DNA of 60,000 bases from Tubiluchus corallicola (GCA_030141605.1 JAQGDQ010000074.1:370773-430772), one strand, 5' to 3'; counted from the stretch's first letter, positions 36,059 through 50,792 are shown. The notes: generated by a model from the sequence alone, not told the origin. Made by a program: numbers and translations.

Positions 36059-37559
36059 GTAAGTTGTCTTTTAATTTTGTTTTAAATGAGTATTCAATTT
36101 GTTTTAAATTTATTTGTAATTGAAATCAATTATAAACTTTAGAAAAAAGAAGTTGTAATAAATTTAAAATAACTGTATACCATACTTCGAGCACTTCTGA
36201 TTTAATAGTATTCTTCCTACTATTGATGTGACGTTCTGACATTATTCTTAAAAATTTTAGTTTAAGGTACTTAGGAATGATGATTTAGTGAGTGAGTCAA
36301 AGATTCAGTTAGTTAGTTAACCCAAGCTGAAACCGCAACAAAGCTTGTGTTCTCTGTACTGCAAAAGCATAGTTGAAAAGAATGAATATTCATATATTCA
36401 TCTGGCTAATTCATAAATATACAACACTAAAGTTAAATCAATAAGCCGCGAATATTTACTATAGCAGCACAAACTGGAATTAAATCTATTGTAAACCATA
36501 TGGCTAATTGATGAATGTAATAAACAAATTATCGCTGTTCTTTATTGATTTTAATATTTTTCACCGTCATAATGATTTAATGTCGTCCTTCCTGTGCTAT
36601 TGGGAGGCGTACTTGGATCACAAAAAATATTTACATTCAGGTTTTAATATCATTAAGACAGCTATATGTACAATTGATTATGTACATTTTGCAGGCGTAA
36701 ATGCCTCTACTTTTGAATAATCAACATATTTTTCCTATTATTCTTGTTATACAGTTATATTACAAAATCAATGACTTCTTTTTTGTTTGTTTAAATAATT
36801 TTTTTCACATTTGTTTTATATCTGTTCCAAACGTTGCGAAAACATGAGTTATCCAACAAACTTTAATTGTGCGATGTACGTGGTAAAATGGGCTAAATAA
36901 TGTCGTGCACTGGCTCCTGTTGGATAGTGAGCTTTAGCCTTTAATAGAAGTAACAAAGTGATATAGATACTGTTTTTTCCTCTCCAATATTAATAGAAAG
37001 GAGGAAAACCAGTGTCAATGTTACTTTCTTATTTTGTAAACCTGAAGCTCATTTGTCCGACATTAGCCAGTGTGTGACATTAACCCATTTTACCAAGTTT
37101 TTTTATCTATATTCTTTTTTGCACTTGCAACGTCAGTTTATAGCTTTTTTGTTCTAAAATTTATAGTTTATAGTTTAAAGACTGTTCAGAACATGCTTGT
37201 TTTGTTTACATGGCTGACATTGTCAAACCTGACAAAAATGAGCAGCAAAAAAGAGGAAATTCCATTGCTTCAAGACGACTCATACCATATGAAAGCAGCA
37301 CCATGAGTATTGAGCATGACATTTGATTTCGGCCACACCCTTTCCCTGAACTCACTTTGAATTTATAGTTCCACTTATTAATTTTATTATATATGCTTAG
37401 TTTTACATGCCCACATTGCGTAAATTGTTCCCATGTCCTTACCCATACATCTGCTGCTTGAACAGTTTGATCCTTTCCTAGAAAGCACATCAGTATAGAA
37501 GCGTAATGCGTGTTATTCTTAAGTACGTTCTTATTTTCGTAGTATTTTGAAGAAATTTA
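36059..37559. other. AT-rich stretch after the orphan exon
   Basis: No supported exon, RNA gene or repeat. Short open frames such as 36508-36720 are unremarkable. Confidence 0.4.
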
Positions 37560-38044
37560 CACCTCTTTTTCTCAGCTAGATCATGAGTGACACTGAAATC
37601 CTGAGTGTCATTAAACTTTTAAAAATTAACAAAGTAGCCGGCACTGAGGTTCAGCATAATAAACAAATGCTCAAAGCATCAAGCCAAATTGGTTCCTTGT
37701 TTTCACAAAGTATTCATATTCAATCTGATTTTTTCTGTATCTTACTGCTCTTGTCTGTTGCAGGAGAGTTGCATTATCCCAATATTCAAAAGCGGAAATG
37801 CAGCAGACCCAAATAATTATAGGGAATCGCCCGCCATATCGAGCACTTCAAGTATAATTTTAGCGAAAATTCTAAATAACAGATTACAAAAATTTCTGAT
37901 AATATCAAGAAAAACAGTTAAGTTGGATTTAAAATGCCGTTGTTACTACTTCTGATCATATGTTTACCTTAACACACTTATCGATAGTCTTACGCAAAGC
38001 TTTAGATTCCGTCTGGCTTGTACTATAAATTGTTGGAAAATAAT
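37560..38044 (+). mobile_element. LINE reverse transcriptase fragment
   Basis: Consecutive frames give DTEILSVIKLLKINKVAGTE, then ESCIIPIFKSGNAADPNNYR, SSTSSIILAKILNNRLQKFL and a TLIDSL-like block. These correspond to the early fingers region of a CR1/jockey-type reverse transcriptase. It is frameshifted and ends where the 630-bp repeat begins. Confidence 0.8.
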
Positions 38045-38675
38045 ATGGTTATTTTCTTAAAGGAAGACAGGAAGATTTTTCATATACTACCCCATTTTCA
38101 AGTCCGTTAAAAGTATACATTTTAACACAGTTAATACTGTAAAAGTGTTTCTGATAATTAAATAATAGTTCAAAAACCTAATTAACGGCGGACGAGCCCA
38201 ACATCACAAATTAACATAATTTTCAACATCAGAAATATTCCACGAGCGTGTTGTACGTGTTTACGAAAGCGAAATACAGTGCTACTGTAAGATATTCAGT
38301 GTGTTGTACTAAAACTAGGTAAGTTTTAAGATAAAAATTCAAATTTCAAATTTACCGCTGTGCTCACGCATGAGCTGTTGAACGTGTGTAGTTCGTCACA
38401 AGCTAACACATCTGAACTGAGAGGTTCAGTACCTGTTTTTTGTGCAATGCATTTCCGAATTGCAGGCGCTAGTGCCCGTCTAACTAGCGAATGGCGAAGT
38501 GCATATAACAGTGAAGAACTAGTGGCACGAACGTGAAATTGTGTTTGTGTGGTAATAATTCTTTCAGGTAAATAATTTTTGAAAAAATAGTATATATTTG
38601 CTTTCAGTATTGTAAAGAGTAGATTGTTTTGACTTGCAATTTAAGATTGGGTCCGGTTTTGCTTATATACGTACT
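38045..38675 (+). repeat. Unnamed ~630-bp dispersed repeat, copy 1
   Basis: The copy runs from a cttaaaggaagacagg-like start through ttcatatactaccccatttt, ggcggacgagccca, gctcacgcatgagctgttga and gcgctagtgcccgtctaact to aagattgggtccg. It aligns along its whole length with the reverse complement of 56853-57490. No coding sequence is visible. Confidence 0.75.
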
Positions 38676-41346
38676 CTAAATCCAATTACTCCATAAATTA
38701 TTAAATTATGAAATTTGTTAACATTCATTTTAATGACACGTCAACTGATGCTTGAACAAAATAATCATTCTTATAGTGTGTAACTTTAATAAATACTTAA
38801 TATTCTCAAAGCTAATTTATGATGAGAATAAGAACACAAAGCAGCGAGCGGCAAGTTTACAAATTAGCAGCATTTAACTGTTGAATTAATGTCTGGTGTT
38901 ACCGTTAATTGCCTTTGCCACAAACGGATTAGCTTTCCGCGCTGGTTTTTCACATTCCCCAAATGTATAACGTTATTGCGTCAGCTGAATAGCTGCATGA
39001 CTCCACTCTTCAGTTTAATCGCCTATCTGAACATCAATTATTCATCACCATAAAGACATAAGGAACTTGTTTGTGGTTAAAATTTAATGCCCTTAGTTTT
39101 ACATTCATTTGGTTGATGGCTAGGTAATAGCTCATATGTAATATTGCGGGAGCCGAGGAGGAGATAAAAGGAGGTTCGTCGGGTGCATTCGTGTTAAACG
39201 CAGGCCCTTCTGAGCATCATCAGCGATTATTAACACGGAAGCTGCAAACCAAGAGTGTCTAATGTAAGTTTAATTACAGACGTTCGCATTTCCCGTGCTT
39301 GGTTAATCTCAGTTTCATGCCCAAGGGTGTACATTTCATCTTAAAAGTGAAACGCTAACGCGACAAACAGTGCGAAACAGCATACTAACAATAAAACTTA
39401 GAAGACGACGGCTATGAAACAAGAGGAAAGTAATTCAAAAACAAGGCAGATGTATAAAGAATTAAAGACAAAAGATGGGCAGTTTGAAATGTTGTCTTAG
39501 CAAGGTTTTGTTGGCTTCAGCGCATTAGCTTAAAGAATATCCGTTTCTTGCAGTTACATCACCATGAAGCATATTATTTAGTTAAGCTTGAACTCTAGTC
39601 ATGCTATTTACAAGACATTAATTGCTGCATTGATGCGGAAATAATTTCTGGTTGTGAATTAATTGAATTATTTCGTCGTAAGCCTGATTAATGATGCGAG
39701 ATCCCAGGGCGGTGGACCTTTTTGCAGTATTTTAGAAATGTTCAATTAGTTCAAATGTTCAGTTTAGAAATTCACCTACTACACCTAGCAAAAACGCAGT
39801 GTTCATGCTGATAATCGAGGTGTGATAATAAGAAAATAGGTTCTGTTTTTTATGTGAATGGAAATATTATGCGTTTGGCTAAGAAACAATAGTCGCTAAA
39901 GAAAACTTGTCTATAGAATATGTTAGTAAAGCTCTGTTCACATATCTTATCTCAGTTCCCAATGCCATTTAAGTGTATTATTTCTAACTTGCTCTTATAT
40001 AGCGAGAAAATCTATATCATACATCTCAGGCGATTTGGACACGCTATTGTTTTCGCAGGAACAAAATGTAGCCCGTTAAGAAAGAAGCAAATATATTACA
40101 ACAATTATAATAAAGATATCGTGTCAAATTCATAAAAGGTAGTGTTAGTTAAATTGAAATAGCGTTATATGAGGTACAGTGATTATTCTAGGAATTTTGG
40201 GGGAACTTTGAGACTCACAAGGCTCAAGTTTGGAATGCAAGGCAGCTCGTAACTGATCTAGAATCATAAGGTTGTATTATCTCAAATTTAACTGTGCTTT
40301 AACGCTATAATACTTCAATAAATGCGATATGTAAATGCTGTATGTTGTTGTGATCTGTGCGTAAAAGGAAAATAATTAAGTTTATTATAATGCTAAAAAC
40401 TTTACGGCGCAAGACAGCGGAAAAATAAACGAAAAAAGCAGACATTGTAGGTTAAATAAATATGATTGAATCCTCTGTTTTGACAGCGGTGCATTTTACA
40501 CTAGGAAATGGCATCACGCGTTTTTGTGAAGTTGGTACGGTCTTATATTTCTTCGTGGGTAGATGCAGTGTGTTAACACTTTCGAGATCTCATCATTGAA
40601 TTTACGCATTTTGCAAAGTGTTTTATGTTGCACTGGAAAGATGCCCGTTTTCCTCTAACAACATCTTGAAATTGTATTGTGTAACGTTTTCCTTGCTGTA
40701 GGCTTCTGGGTAAAGTTATTTCTATTTTCCACAAATCTGTACTGATAAGTATTAAACTTGTAGTTATATAAGTTTTGCCAAAATCAAAATAAGGCATACA
40801 GAATAAAAAAGGAAACACATTTGCTAACACAAATCCAACAGACCGCTATAACAAGGTTATCCTCTTGATCCCTGGTTACTTCGAAGGTTGCCCCTGAAGT
40901 GCAAATAAAACCCTAGTATAAAGGTGTACAACAAAAGATATTTTAATAAACGCGCTATTTTTCATTTTCGTGTGTATGTCAACGAAATTATTCTCAAGCG
41001 ATTTATCCATGTAGTAACACTAGTGAAACACTATCTTTTTACTGCTGAACAATAAACTATAGTTTACGTGGCATGCAGCTTTTATAACTTTATGTTCTTG
41101 TATGAGATGCTACTTAAATTGCGGTGCTTGAAAGAGAACCAAACGCATCTGAGCCGAGTAACCGTCCCTATAGGTCCTCACCAATTGCTACATTCCAATC
41201 TCCAGGTGCTGCTCATTAGCGCTGTTCCCCATTCAATGTATAAATAGTAAAAAGTCGTCTCATGTTGGCTGCTTACTGCCCTGCGAGATTCTATGGGCAT
41301 ACGCACCCACATCGCGAAGTCGTGGGTGTTTCGAAAAATTTAGTCG

Positions 41347-41348
<2 letters not shown>

Positions 41349-41408
<60 letters not shown>
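41349..41408. repeat. (TC)n microsatellite
   Basis: A pure TC tract of about 60 bp with a C-rich end. Confidence 0.95.
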
Positions 41409-41410
<2 letters not shown>

Positions 41411-43311
41411 CCCTCTTTCTCCCTTTCTCTCTTTATATTTATATGAAGTTTAAATATATAGCTCAACATAGAAACTTTATTTATTTCATGTTGACGCCTA
41501 ACTTGAACAGCTGGTGCAGCGTCTCTCTTCTAATGCAAGTGCAGGTGCATTTGTATTGTGTAAGTTATAACACTCAATGTCGTACTGAAACAATTTTTCA
41601 CAATAATGAATTTTTCGAAGATAAAACCTTATAGGTGCTGATAAATTAACTCATTTTTTAACGTTTTGTAACATTAATAAAATTTTGAATAATAAAGATA
41701 CGGCATACATTATTTCCAGTATGGCGTTAGAGGAACGTAAGCTTGTTTGTGTACATGAAGCTGCAGGTGTAAAATTTGTCTGTTGCTCCATGGTGTATAC
41801 TATTATTAAATATTAGCAAATATAAAAATAATATTCGTACATAATATCGCCAGATAGAACAAATATGCTATGTCAACAATGTCTTCTTTAATTCTGATAC
41901 ATTTATACGTAAGTAACTATTAATCACGTTACGTGTGTAGAAATCACCGTTTAAATCTCATTTTCCCACTCGCATTTTTGAGGGGCTTTATTTATAGGAT
42001 ATTTTCAAACGTTAAAAACATCACATTTGAAAACTGTATCAGTGGTTAATTTATCCCACAATTTAATAGGTTTTTGATAAAAAAATCAATCAAATGAAGA
42101 AGAGAAGAGACAAGGAGAAAAGCGAACTGTACTGTTTCAGTCCCCCATATATGTATATACTGAGAGTTATATTCAAGTGAAAGGTAAAGAAACAAAACCG
42201 TACTAAGTACTATTTTGTAGACTTCAGCAATACCCCTTTTTATGCAAGTGATATTCTTAAAAAATAAAAACATTAAAATGCTACCTGCTTTGTTTTTTCG
42301 TCTAGCCTATAGAAAGGCAGCGATGCTCAATCGCTAATCACATTATCGATTTTCGCTTATTTTTACTTTAACTGTAAATATAACCATCACTTTTCCTTAA
42401 GATCCTTAATATCTCGCTCTTGTGGGTACCAAGGATAAAACCCAAGATTTGCTTTGGTTGAAAAACAAACGTCTTTTAAACAACATAAACTGTATGGCTG
42501 TAAATTTTTGAAATTCCTCCGAATTCCAGCCTCTATTCGAAGACTTGAAAGTCCATTGTGTAGAAGTGTTAAACTAACTGCCTGTTAAAACAAAAATTTT
42601 GACCTTACACTTGACAAGCAGGCAGTAGTTAGGACCGCCAGTGTTTGTTAACGCTGGTCTGTTTGCAAACCAACTTCAGTAGAGAAGCCTGCGTGTAAGT
42701 ACTTAATGGGTAGCAGACAAGGCGCAAACCTATTGACAGCTAATCTATTCGGCTTGGTATCACATTGCTGAAAAGACATAGATAGGAGTGACCTTAATCC
42801 CAGTAATGAACTGATTTAACTTAAGGTTTAATTAGTAATTTATAAAATTGGTCAGTAAAACTGTTCTTGATTGATTGTTCCTATTTGACGCAAACATAAA
42901 AATGAAAAGTCAAAAGTCAAAGGTCAAGGTCGAATTCTTCGTATTTCAAAAGCTTCCGCAACGTAGTTCAGAATCTGTTGACCTAATTGCCACCCAACGT
43001 GATGAAATGTTTTACCTTTTGGTTATCTCTAGTTGAACTTAAGATCAGGTCAAGTACTCTTCTTGCAAGAGCATCCACCATTTAACCTGACATCTCTGGA
43101 AACTAACTTTACTCAATTTGATGAATTTCTTCACGTTTTTAAGGCGAGCACTTCATGTAAACACGAAAATAAAAGCAAGGTTAAAAACTCTTTTGTAAAC
43201 ATGGCACTAATGTCACCATACACAGTAAAATTATTCCTATAATAATCGAGACCAACTCGAAGAACTGAGTTACGTAAGGTGTTATTATCCTTGGACTGTG
43301 TCTTAAACGAA

Positions 43312-43346
<35 letters not shown>
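43312..43346. repeat. (ATT)n microsatellite
   Basis: Eleven or so ATT units follow acgaa. Confidence 0.9.
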
Positions 43347-43348
<2 letters not shown>

Positions 43349-43404
43349 TCACTTTAAGTTATTCAAGTTATTCACTTATCCGAAGGACTGATGGTCTACT
43401 TGTT

Positions 43405-43500
43405 ACCTCCGCCCGCCAAGGAGGAAGCGTTTGTTTGCTAACAAAAATTCGCAAATAAACTCCAGTGTCCACGAAAATTTCTTGACGGTCAAAAACATGG
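43405..43500 (+). repeat. Fragment of a CCTCCGCC..AAGGAGG-type dispersed repeat
   Basis: The stretch cctccgcccgccaaggagga followed by gtttgtttgctaacaaaaat resembles a short interspersed element common in marine invertebrate genomes (recalled, not searched). It contains the perfect short inverted repeat cctccgcc/..aaggagg. Confidence 0.4.
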
Positions 43501-45484
43501 GACAATGAAGATCTTTCAGTCTTTGCAATGATCGATTACGAATTGTGATATGAATCTACTTTTTATGGGAAAAATCTATGTGACGTCACATAATAATAGA
43601 AATAATGTTGCAGAAAATTTGCAAAAGGCAAAGGTGACGTCTGAACAATTGATGACATCGAACCTAAGCGGGGACTGTAGTAGTAGTTTTACTCCGTAAG
43701 TCTTGGCGACGCTCTACTGAGCGCCATTGTAGATGCCTTTCCTGCTGTTGTGTGTTTGAATCTGTTGTTGTGCCATCAATGCTGAATAGTTTTTGAAATA
43801 TTAAACAAGTTGCAAGAACTTTGAATAGTTAATGTAGCAATTAATTTACTGCACGTGTTTCTCGGATTGTGCACTTTTAAATAAATGAATAATTATTATT
43901 GCGCGCAATTATGTAATTACAATCAGCAACAGCTCAGACAAAACCATTATTCGTGTATTATGCATTAAAGTGTCATAATATTACATGTTTCAGCATAACA
44001 GCATAACTAATGGTAGTATAATAAAGAACATTGACTCAACAATAAAAGATACTGTATCTACAGGATGGTGAATGTATTATTAAGCAGTAATAAATTAACT
44101 TCCAAACAGCGAGTATTAAAAGCTTAATTTGCTGAGTTATGTTGAGTTATATTGGCCGTGTCGCAGCGTTGTTTAGAATACACGGTCGTCAAGTAAAAAA
44201 GACAGCCAGAGTTTATTTGATATCATGTTCATTCAAAAGGCTTTTGCGGTAGCTACCCGGAAACCTTTACTTAGATCCGAGAAAAACACATATCAAAATA
44301 CAGAGTGCCGAAAGGAGGTCATTACAGGTTATGCAACTAGGAACTAAGACATGTCATATACTTTAGCCTGCAAATGAGGTTCATGGCATGCAAATGAATG
44401 AAATTGTTGCACTTTATTTTTCTTATCACATCCTCAATTGGTCAATGTCGATGTCGACAACGAAAATGTCGAACCTAAAACTTAGATATAACGTTGAGTA
44501 ATCTAGCTATATGTGCTAAATCAGCAGCTAATAGATGATTTTAAACAAAATTTCACAGCTTGAAAATAATACAACAAAATTACAAAACTGGTGAAAATTT
44601 TTAACGTTTCAGAAGTTTCTGATAAAAAGATAACCTGTTCTATTCATTCTTTTTCTCTGTTGTGGTGAAGACTGTCCCTCTGCAAAAGTCCGTATTAAGT
44701 GTAACCTTTATGCGTATTCATTTATAGCAAAAATTTTAATAATATAATTACGTTCTTGTAGTAATATACTATACCTATTACATTGCTGTAAATATGTCTA
44801 TAGTTTTTGATTTGCATCGATATTGTTTGGTGGTCTGATACTATTTTTCTGGCATGTATGTTTAATGTTTATATGGACTTACGTGGAATGATTTATTCTG
44901 AAGAAAATTTCAGTTCACTTTATTTCAGTTTAAAATACATAATACATGAAGTCAAGTTTTGAAAGACGCTGCCAGAAGTGCTAGCTTGGAATTCCCGAAA
45001 ACAAAATCTTTTGGGACATGTCTCACAAATCCGGTATGAATTTATTGCTGTCTAAATCAGCAACCGAAACATAAAATAACATCACTTAGTGACTGTGATA
45101 AAAAGAGCAGATTTTACACGTGTGTTATTAATGTAGCACCCGCGTCACGTGACTGGAACATAAACAATGGCTGCTCTAAAGATGTTGATTTGACCATGAC
45201 GCAATGATCGCAACTAATCTAGGAACCTCGCTGCGAGATGAGCATCGGTTTTGAAATCAATCTTGATCAACGGGGTGTTATCAAATGTTTTTGATTACGT
45301 ATTTTCACTGAAAATACCTTAGCGCCATGTTTTGGTGTGAATGAAAAAAGTGTTGAAACCATTTGGAACTTCAGTCGGAAGACGTTTTTGCAGGGATCGC
45401 GCAACATTTCTCTGATTTTAATACAGCAGATCGCTTTAGGGGCGATGGGTGTTCACTTTGGCCGTTATGAGAAGAAGTACGAGA

Positions 45485-45523
45485 GACAAAAAGAAAGAAA
45501 AAGAGAGAAAGAGAGAGAGAGAG

Positions 45524-45562
<39 letters not shown>

Positions 45563-45568
45563 AGAGAG
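45485..45568. repeat. (GA)n microsatellite
   Basis: Imperfect GA/AAAG tract. Confidence 0.9.
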
Positions 45569-47501
45569 GTACTAAACACTGTCTTAAAAAATTTACTAGT
45601 CCTGTGGCATTTTGCCTTCCTCGTCCTTTCGTCGATTCTCTAGTATGCGCATATCTAGTTAATATTTGTTTTTTACTATTACATGACTATTAAATACCGG
45701 CACTTGATAAATATCAACAAACATAATAGATATATTGGTTTTGTGGTTTGATCATTCTAATTCTATTGATTTTACTTTCGTTGTTTACATACAACATAGA
45801 AGATCACCGATTACTTTTTTGGTCTTTGATAATTCTTCAACTTAATTGTAACGTTATCTTCAGTATTTTATCCTTATGAATTACAAAAGATCAAGTTGTC
45901 AGAAAAGTCATTGTCCGCCATAATTATCAGCAGCTCCTTCGATTGTAATTTTTAATGTAATGTATGTCAGGTTCACACAAAGTGCAACTAATTACATTGC
46001 GGAAATCTTATTTATTTTTTATAAATTCATTTTCTTGTTAATACGGAAAAATTTTGCCTGGCCTTTTTAACGATCGTGGTGAATCTGAGTGATATAAACC
46101 GAAGATTTGAACGCCTCGCGTGAATCAGTGTTTTCACAATGTGTTTTTAGCATTAGAGTTAAGAAAGCAAGGCGATTAGAATTCAGTCATTACTTCTCAA
46201 TCCTGTCTATGGACTGTTATCCGCTACTCACTTCAAAGAGTTATCATTTCTCTTGTGGGCTTAGCATTCATTCAAATGCGGATTACGACACAACTATCCA
46301 ATCCCATTTTGCCGCCCGAATTGAAGGCTTTGACATCATCGGCACTGGTCGATTTCCAAGGCTGGTGCACAGTTCAACAGGCTGAAAACTGTTCTCTAAA
46401 TTAAACACATTATTTATTAGCGAAGTTATTGCGTCATGTTAAATTTCTAAATTATATACTCCTATTCCTTTACATAATAATTCTATTATATAAAATTAAA
46501 GTATATCAAGTAAAACTGCCATCTATGCTGGTCAATAGATGCACCAGTCAAAGTAAAGACAATTATAGAGACGAATAACAAGAATGCATTCTGGCAGAAA
46601 CCTTCACCGGAAGTGTAAACACACTTTCACCAAAGACAAGGGCCGTAGCAAACTCGGCCACAAAACTAGTAAACAATAGAACAGAATACAGATTCTTTAC
46701 TAATACTATAACAAATTTCAAAAAATCAGCCTTTAGTAGCCTTTCAGTACTATAGGAATTGGTTATAGTCCGATTCCCAGTAGAGAAATTATAATAGGCG
46801 AATTACATTTTGCAGACATCTTATGCTAAAGTTCGATCAGTTATTATCAAGCATGCACGAAATACTTTCTAAATTGTACGCGTACCAAGCTTTTCTGCTT
46901 ATCTATTCATTTTTACACAGCAAATATTTGTTAAGTTAAACATGTTATATTATACATAATTCAATTTGCTGTCCAGCATTATACAGCAAACAATAAATGG
47001 TAAAATTTTGGTACAGTAAACAAGGTTGGACAGAATTAACTTATAAAAGTTTTATTAGCAAATAAAAGGATTTGCGTACCATTCTCTTGCAATGACATGC
47101 AATGTCACAAATTTCAAATTTGGATTTGAATGGAGTAATTTAAGTTGAATAAATTATATATTACGATATTTTCCCAGTAATATTTTTACACTAGAATAAA
47201 GAACTTGTAACAAACTACCTATACAGTATCTAGCTATAACAAACAATAACTGCAATTTGTTTTAATTAAACACAGTTAATTCAAAATTTTAACGGTTCCT
47301 ATAAATAACCATGTAATAATTTGCCACTGTGCAGGTTTTTTCGAATAAGTGTGAATCACAGCAATAATAATTTTACGTCTTTTACTTCAAATTTGCTTCA
47401 ACCTGTTCGTCTTCTTTCGCATTTTCTGCTTTTTCTTCATCCTTCTTTCTTATTCTTCGGTTTTGATTGTACTTTTATTTCCTTCATACGCAGTTTTTTC
47501 A

Positions 47502-47578
47502 TCATCATCGTCATCATCATCATCATCGTCATCATCATCATCATCATCGCCGTCGTCGTCATCATCATCATTATCATC
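47502..47578. repeat. (ATC/GTC)n microsatellite
   Basis: catcatcgtcatcatcatca type tract with a cgccgtcgtcgtc patch. Confidence 0.9.
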
Positions 47579-48540
47579 TTCTTTTTATATTTTATGCTTA
47601 CTTCGATTCTTAGTCGCACTCCCTTTCTTTTTCTTATTCTTATCTTGCTGTTCTTCATAATCTTCTTGCACAATGCCAATCACTCATGTGTACTCAAAAT
47701 TAGTTTTGTATTCGGAAACTGCCAACTTTTCCCTATATTGAATCCTATGGGATATCCTCTTCCGCATAGCACCTGATGGTTGTCACTGCTTGTGCTTGAA
47801 ACTGCTGAGGAAAGAAGGATCCCGCAGCGAATGCATCACCGTTGAAACCTCCAAATGTTATTTGTGCAAACACGCAGTACGCAGTGAATATGAATCAATT
47901 TCAGCTAGTAATCATTTTTTCGTCAAGAGAAGAATAATGTTTTAACGACCACATGATTAATTGATAACTCATTTTATCGAGATTCCTCTAGAGTGCAGAT
48001 GTATAGGTATATAATTAACTTCCGTGATTAATTGTCTATTGTTAACGTCACTGAAGGTGTCCTGTATAATTTCCTAAATGTCATCAGCTTGACGTCCTAC
48101 ATCGTTCAATAAACTGTGTATTGACGCAATGAACCAAGAGAATATGTGTAACCTTAAATTTGGCGCTGCCACATGTACAACGCACAATTTGGTGTTTCAA
48201 AAAAAAATCTACCCAACACCCTACGTTTATTTAAAACCGGTCACATCACGAAGGAATCATTAAATCTTGTAAGTAGTGATTTCGAAATACCTTTTCTTCT
48301 GTAGATTGTTCTTTATTTTAACAGCTAGGCCATATTTTACAGGAAACTACACACAACATCAAATATATTTACAAAGTTAATGCAAGACTATCTGCTAGGC
48401 AGTTTGAAACTAATTATAGCAGAAATAACAAACATATTTTATCTAGTTATCAAGTTAAGCTACTCTCAGTTCCTCACACGAAGAGATTATTAACGTTTCT
48501 GAACGAAACTTGATATACAATTCACTCTGTATTCTTTTAA

Positions 48541-48585
48541 ATCTCGCTCTCTCTCTCTTTCTCTCTCTCTCTCTCTTCTTTTAAA

Positions 48586-48643
<58 letters not shown>

Positions 48644-48680
48644 TCTCTCCTTTCTCTGTCTCTCTCTTTCTCCCGCCTCT
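48541..48680. repeat. (TC)n microsatellite
   Basis: TC tract of about 140 bp with ttt interruptions. A 17-bp unit, cttttaaatctctctct, recurs at its start. Confidence 0.95.
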
Positions 48681-49099
48681 CCGTCTCTGGAAAAGAACTT
48701 CAAGGCAATTTGATACCGTGTGTATCCACATACCACGAAGTTAGTAGAATCAGTGCTGTATGTGTTTATTCCTAAGTTTCAGCTAACAACTCCCATTACA
48801 AATCACTCTTTAAACAAACAAAGGGATGATGGAGGATGCGTGCTAAAAGCCTCCTTGAAATGCGTATTAAGGAATGGCTACCAGGCAGAGAGCGTTATCT
48901 TTGACAAGTTAGGTAACTGCTATAATATCGCTCCGTAGTAATTGTTTGTTGTTTACTATTATGTTACCCACCTGAGTCGTCAAGCGCTCAATGTTAGAGG
49001 CCAAAAATTATTTTACTATTTAGGCCTATATACCGCAGAGTTACTTCCTGAGTCTCAAACATTTCATGTAACAAAGCAAATTTAAGAATTATAATGCTG

Positions 49100-50330
49100 T
49101 TTGTGGCATGAAAAAGTACTTATTCTATGATTATAGTTTAAAATATAGGTGCACTTTTGTTTATGGTACACCCACACCTTCAAATTTCTTGCATAAAATT
49201 GCTAAAATATATATATTAGATAACCCCATCACAGCAGTCGAATATACTAAGGCAATACGGAAAATGAGACCTAATAAATCTGATGGTTGTGACGGGAACA
49301 CTCCTGATATTTTTAAAATTATATCTGTTGTTTGCTGTGCGGCGATTTTGGACTTATTCAATAAAATATTTTGGTATTGTAAATACCCTACTAAGTAGTT
49401 CTCTTGATTAGTAATAAGAAGTAATAGTACGAAACGATATTTTAAGGTGTGCAGCAATTACAGAAGCATTGCCATTACGGGTCAAGCAAAGTGTATGACT
49501 CGATAATGGCAATGCGATATAAACCCCGTGCCGAACAAGCAGGGAGCACAAACCAGGAAAGTTGCTTGGAAGAGATAATAGCACTACGTCTATTAGTCGA
49601 ACATGCGAAAGTTAAACTGGTATAATTTTGGATCTTATTTGTTGATTTTAAACAAACTTACGACAAGGTACACCGGAGTAAGCTGATTTAGTTATTGAGG
49701 AATGCTGGCTGTGGTCGAAGATTTTTGATAATGATTTGAGTCTATAATTTCTACCAGCAGACCCGTAGACAGACCACCAGGCTACCAGTGCTGCAAAATT
49801 TGAATTACTACTCATGTTTTGCAAAGTCTACGGCACGGTAGTAAGCGAAGGCAAAAACACAGTTTATAATCATTAATAGTTCCGCTGAAGATACAACATG
49901 TTTTACTTTTAGTAATACTTAATAAGCGTGCCAATAGTGACGAGCGGAAAATGCGGTCTGTTATGCGAGAGCATGTTCATGATAATACGAAACACCTGCT
50001 CAGACTTGTGTCTTTCGCAAACCATAACTATAATATCTGTTCAGTCTGAAGAAAATTGTGGCAGAAACTTGCGATACACGTGTGCTGATTTACGCAGCAG
50101 AAACTTGGTTAATGTATGATTTCATACCTCTTGAGATGTTATACAACGTAGTTGTAAAAGCGCTGCTGGGAGTAAAATATTCTTCACCAAACGAGTTGTG
50201 TTAGAAGAGGTTAAATTTTGAAAAGTCGGAGACAATTGTTATTCAAGAAAATGCCCGCGTCAACGACGATGAGCCAACCTTGTCGATTGCCAGGAACCTG
50301 ATTAATTCAACTAATTCAAGTTCCTATTGT
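49100..50330 (+). mobile_element. LINE reverse transcriptase remnant
   Basis: The + strand encodes IRKMRPNKSDGCDGNTPDIF, then RSIAITGQAKCMTR (as in NYRGIAI), KLNWYNFGSYLLILNKLTTR in shifted phase (FILFVDFKQAYDKV-like) and further RT-like debris to about 50.3 kb. Many stops and frameshifts show an old dead copy. The NKSDG..G spacing differs from the NKVAG copy at 37.6 kb, so it is probably another LINE family. Confidence 0.7.
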
Positions 50331-50703
50331 CACAGCGCATTTATGTCTTTCTTTGATTAAATCCCAGTAATCCTATGCGAGGTGGTTAGGAGGAAGTTTA
50401 ACAAAAACACGTTTTGCAACATATGTATTTCTTAACCCAACACTTGAGCAGTACTGCATAATTAAAGACTGTTTAACAGTTGAAGATAAAGTACATGATG
50501 AGCACCACGTAGTGACAAGATGTTGAGTAACGGTATGACTGCGAACAAAATACAATATGACTTTTACAGGACAGACGATTTGTTTAATTTAGAGATGAAA
50601 ACACGTGCAAAATAATTACAGATATATTAAATTTGTTCCCCTGACAACCTCGCAACAATATTATTGTTTTGTGCAAACGTAATATGATGTAAGTGGAATG
50701 GGT

Positions 50704-50752
50704 ATTTATTATTATTATTATTTTTATTTTTATTATTATTATTATTATTATT

Positions 50753-50786
<34 letters not shown>

Positions 50787-50792
50787 CTTCAT

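Larger units (their letters stand above)
38676..43400. other. Intergenic, no gene recognised
   Basis: 4.7 kb of AT-rich sequence with one (TC)n tract at 41.35 kb. Open frames of 60-85 codons (39920, 40573, 41443, 42046) lack family signatures or splice context. Confidence 0.45.
43501..49099. other. Intergenic with microsatellites
   Basis: 5.6 kb with GA, ATC and TC tracts at 45.5, 47.5 and 48.6 kb. The 92-codon frame at 46107-46385 (+) is not low-complexity but matches no family I know and has no clear splice sites. Confidence 0.4.

Noticed and set aside
36694-36720. Second exon for the orphan signal-peptide exon
   Set aside because: It would add eight codons then a stop, giving a 40-odd-residue product. 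The acceptor is more likely chance.
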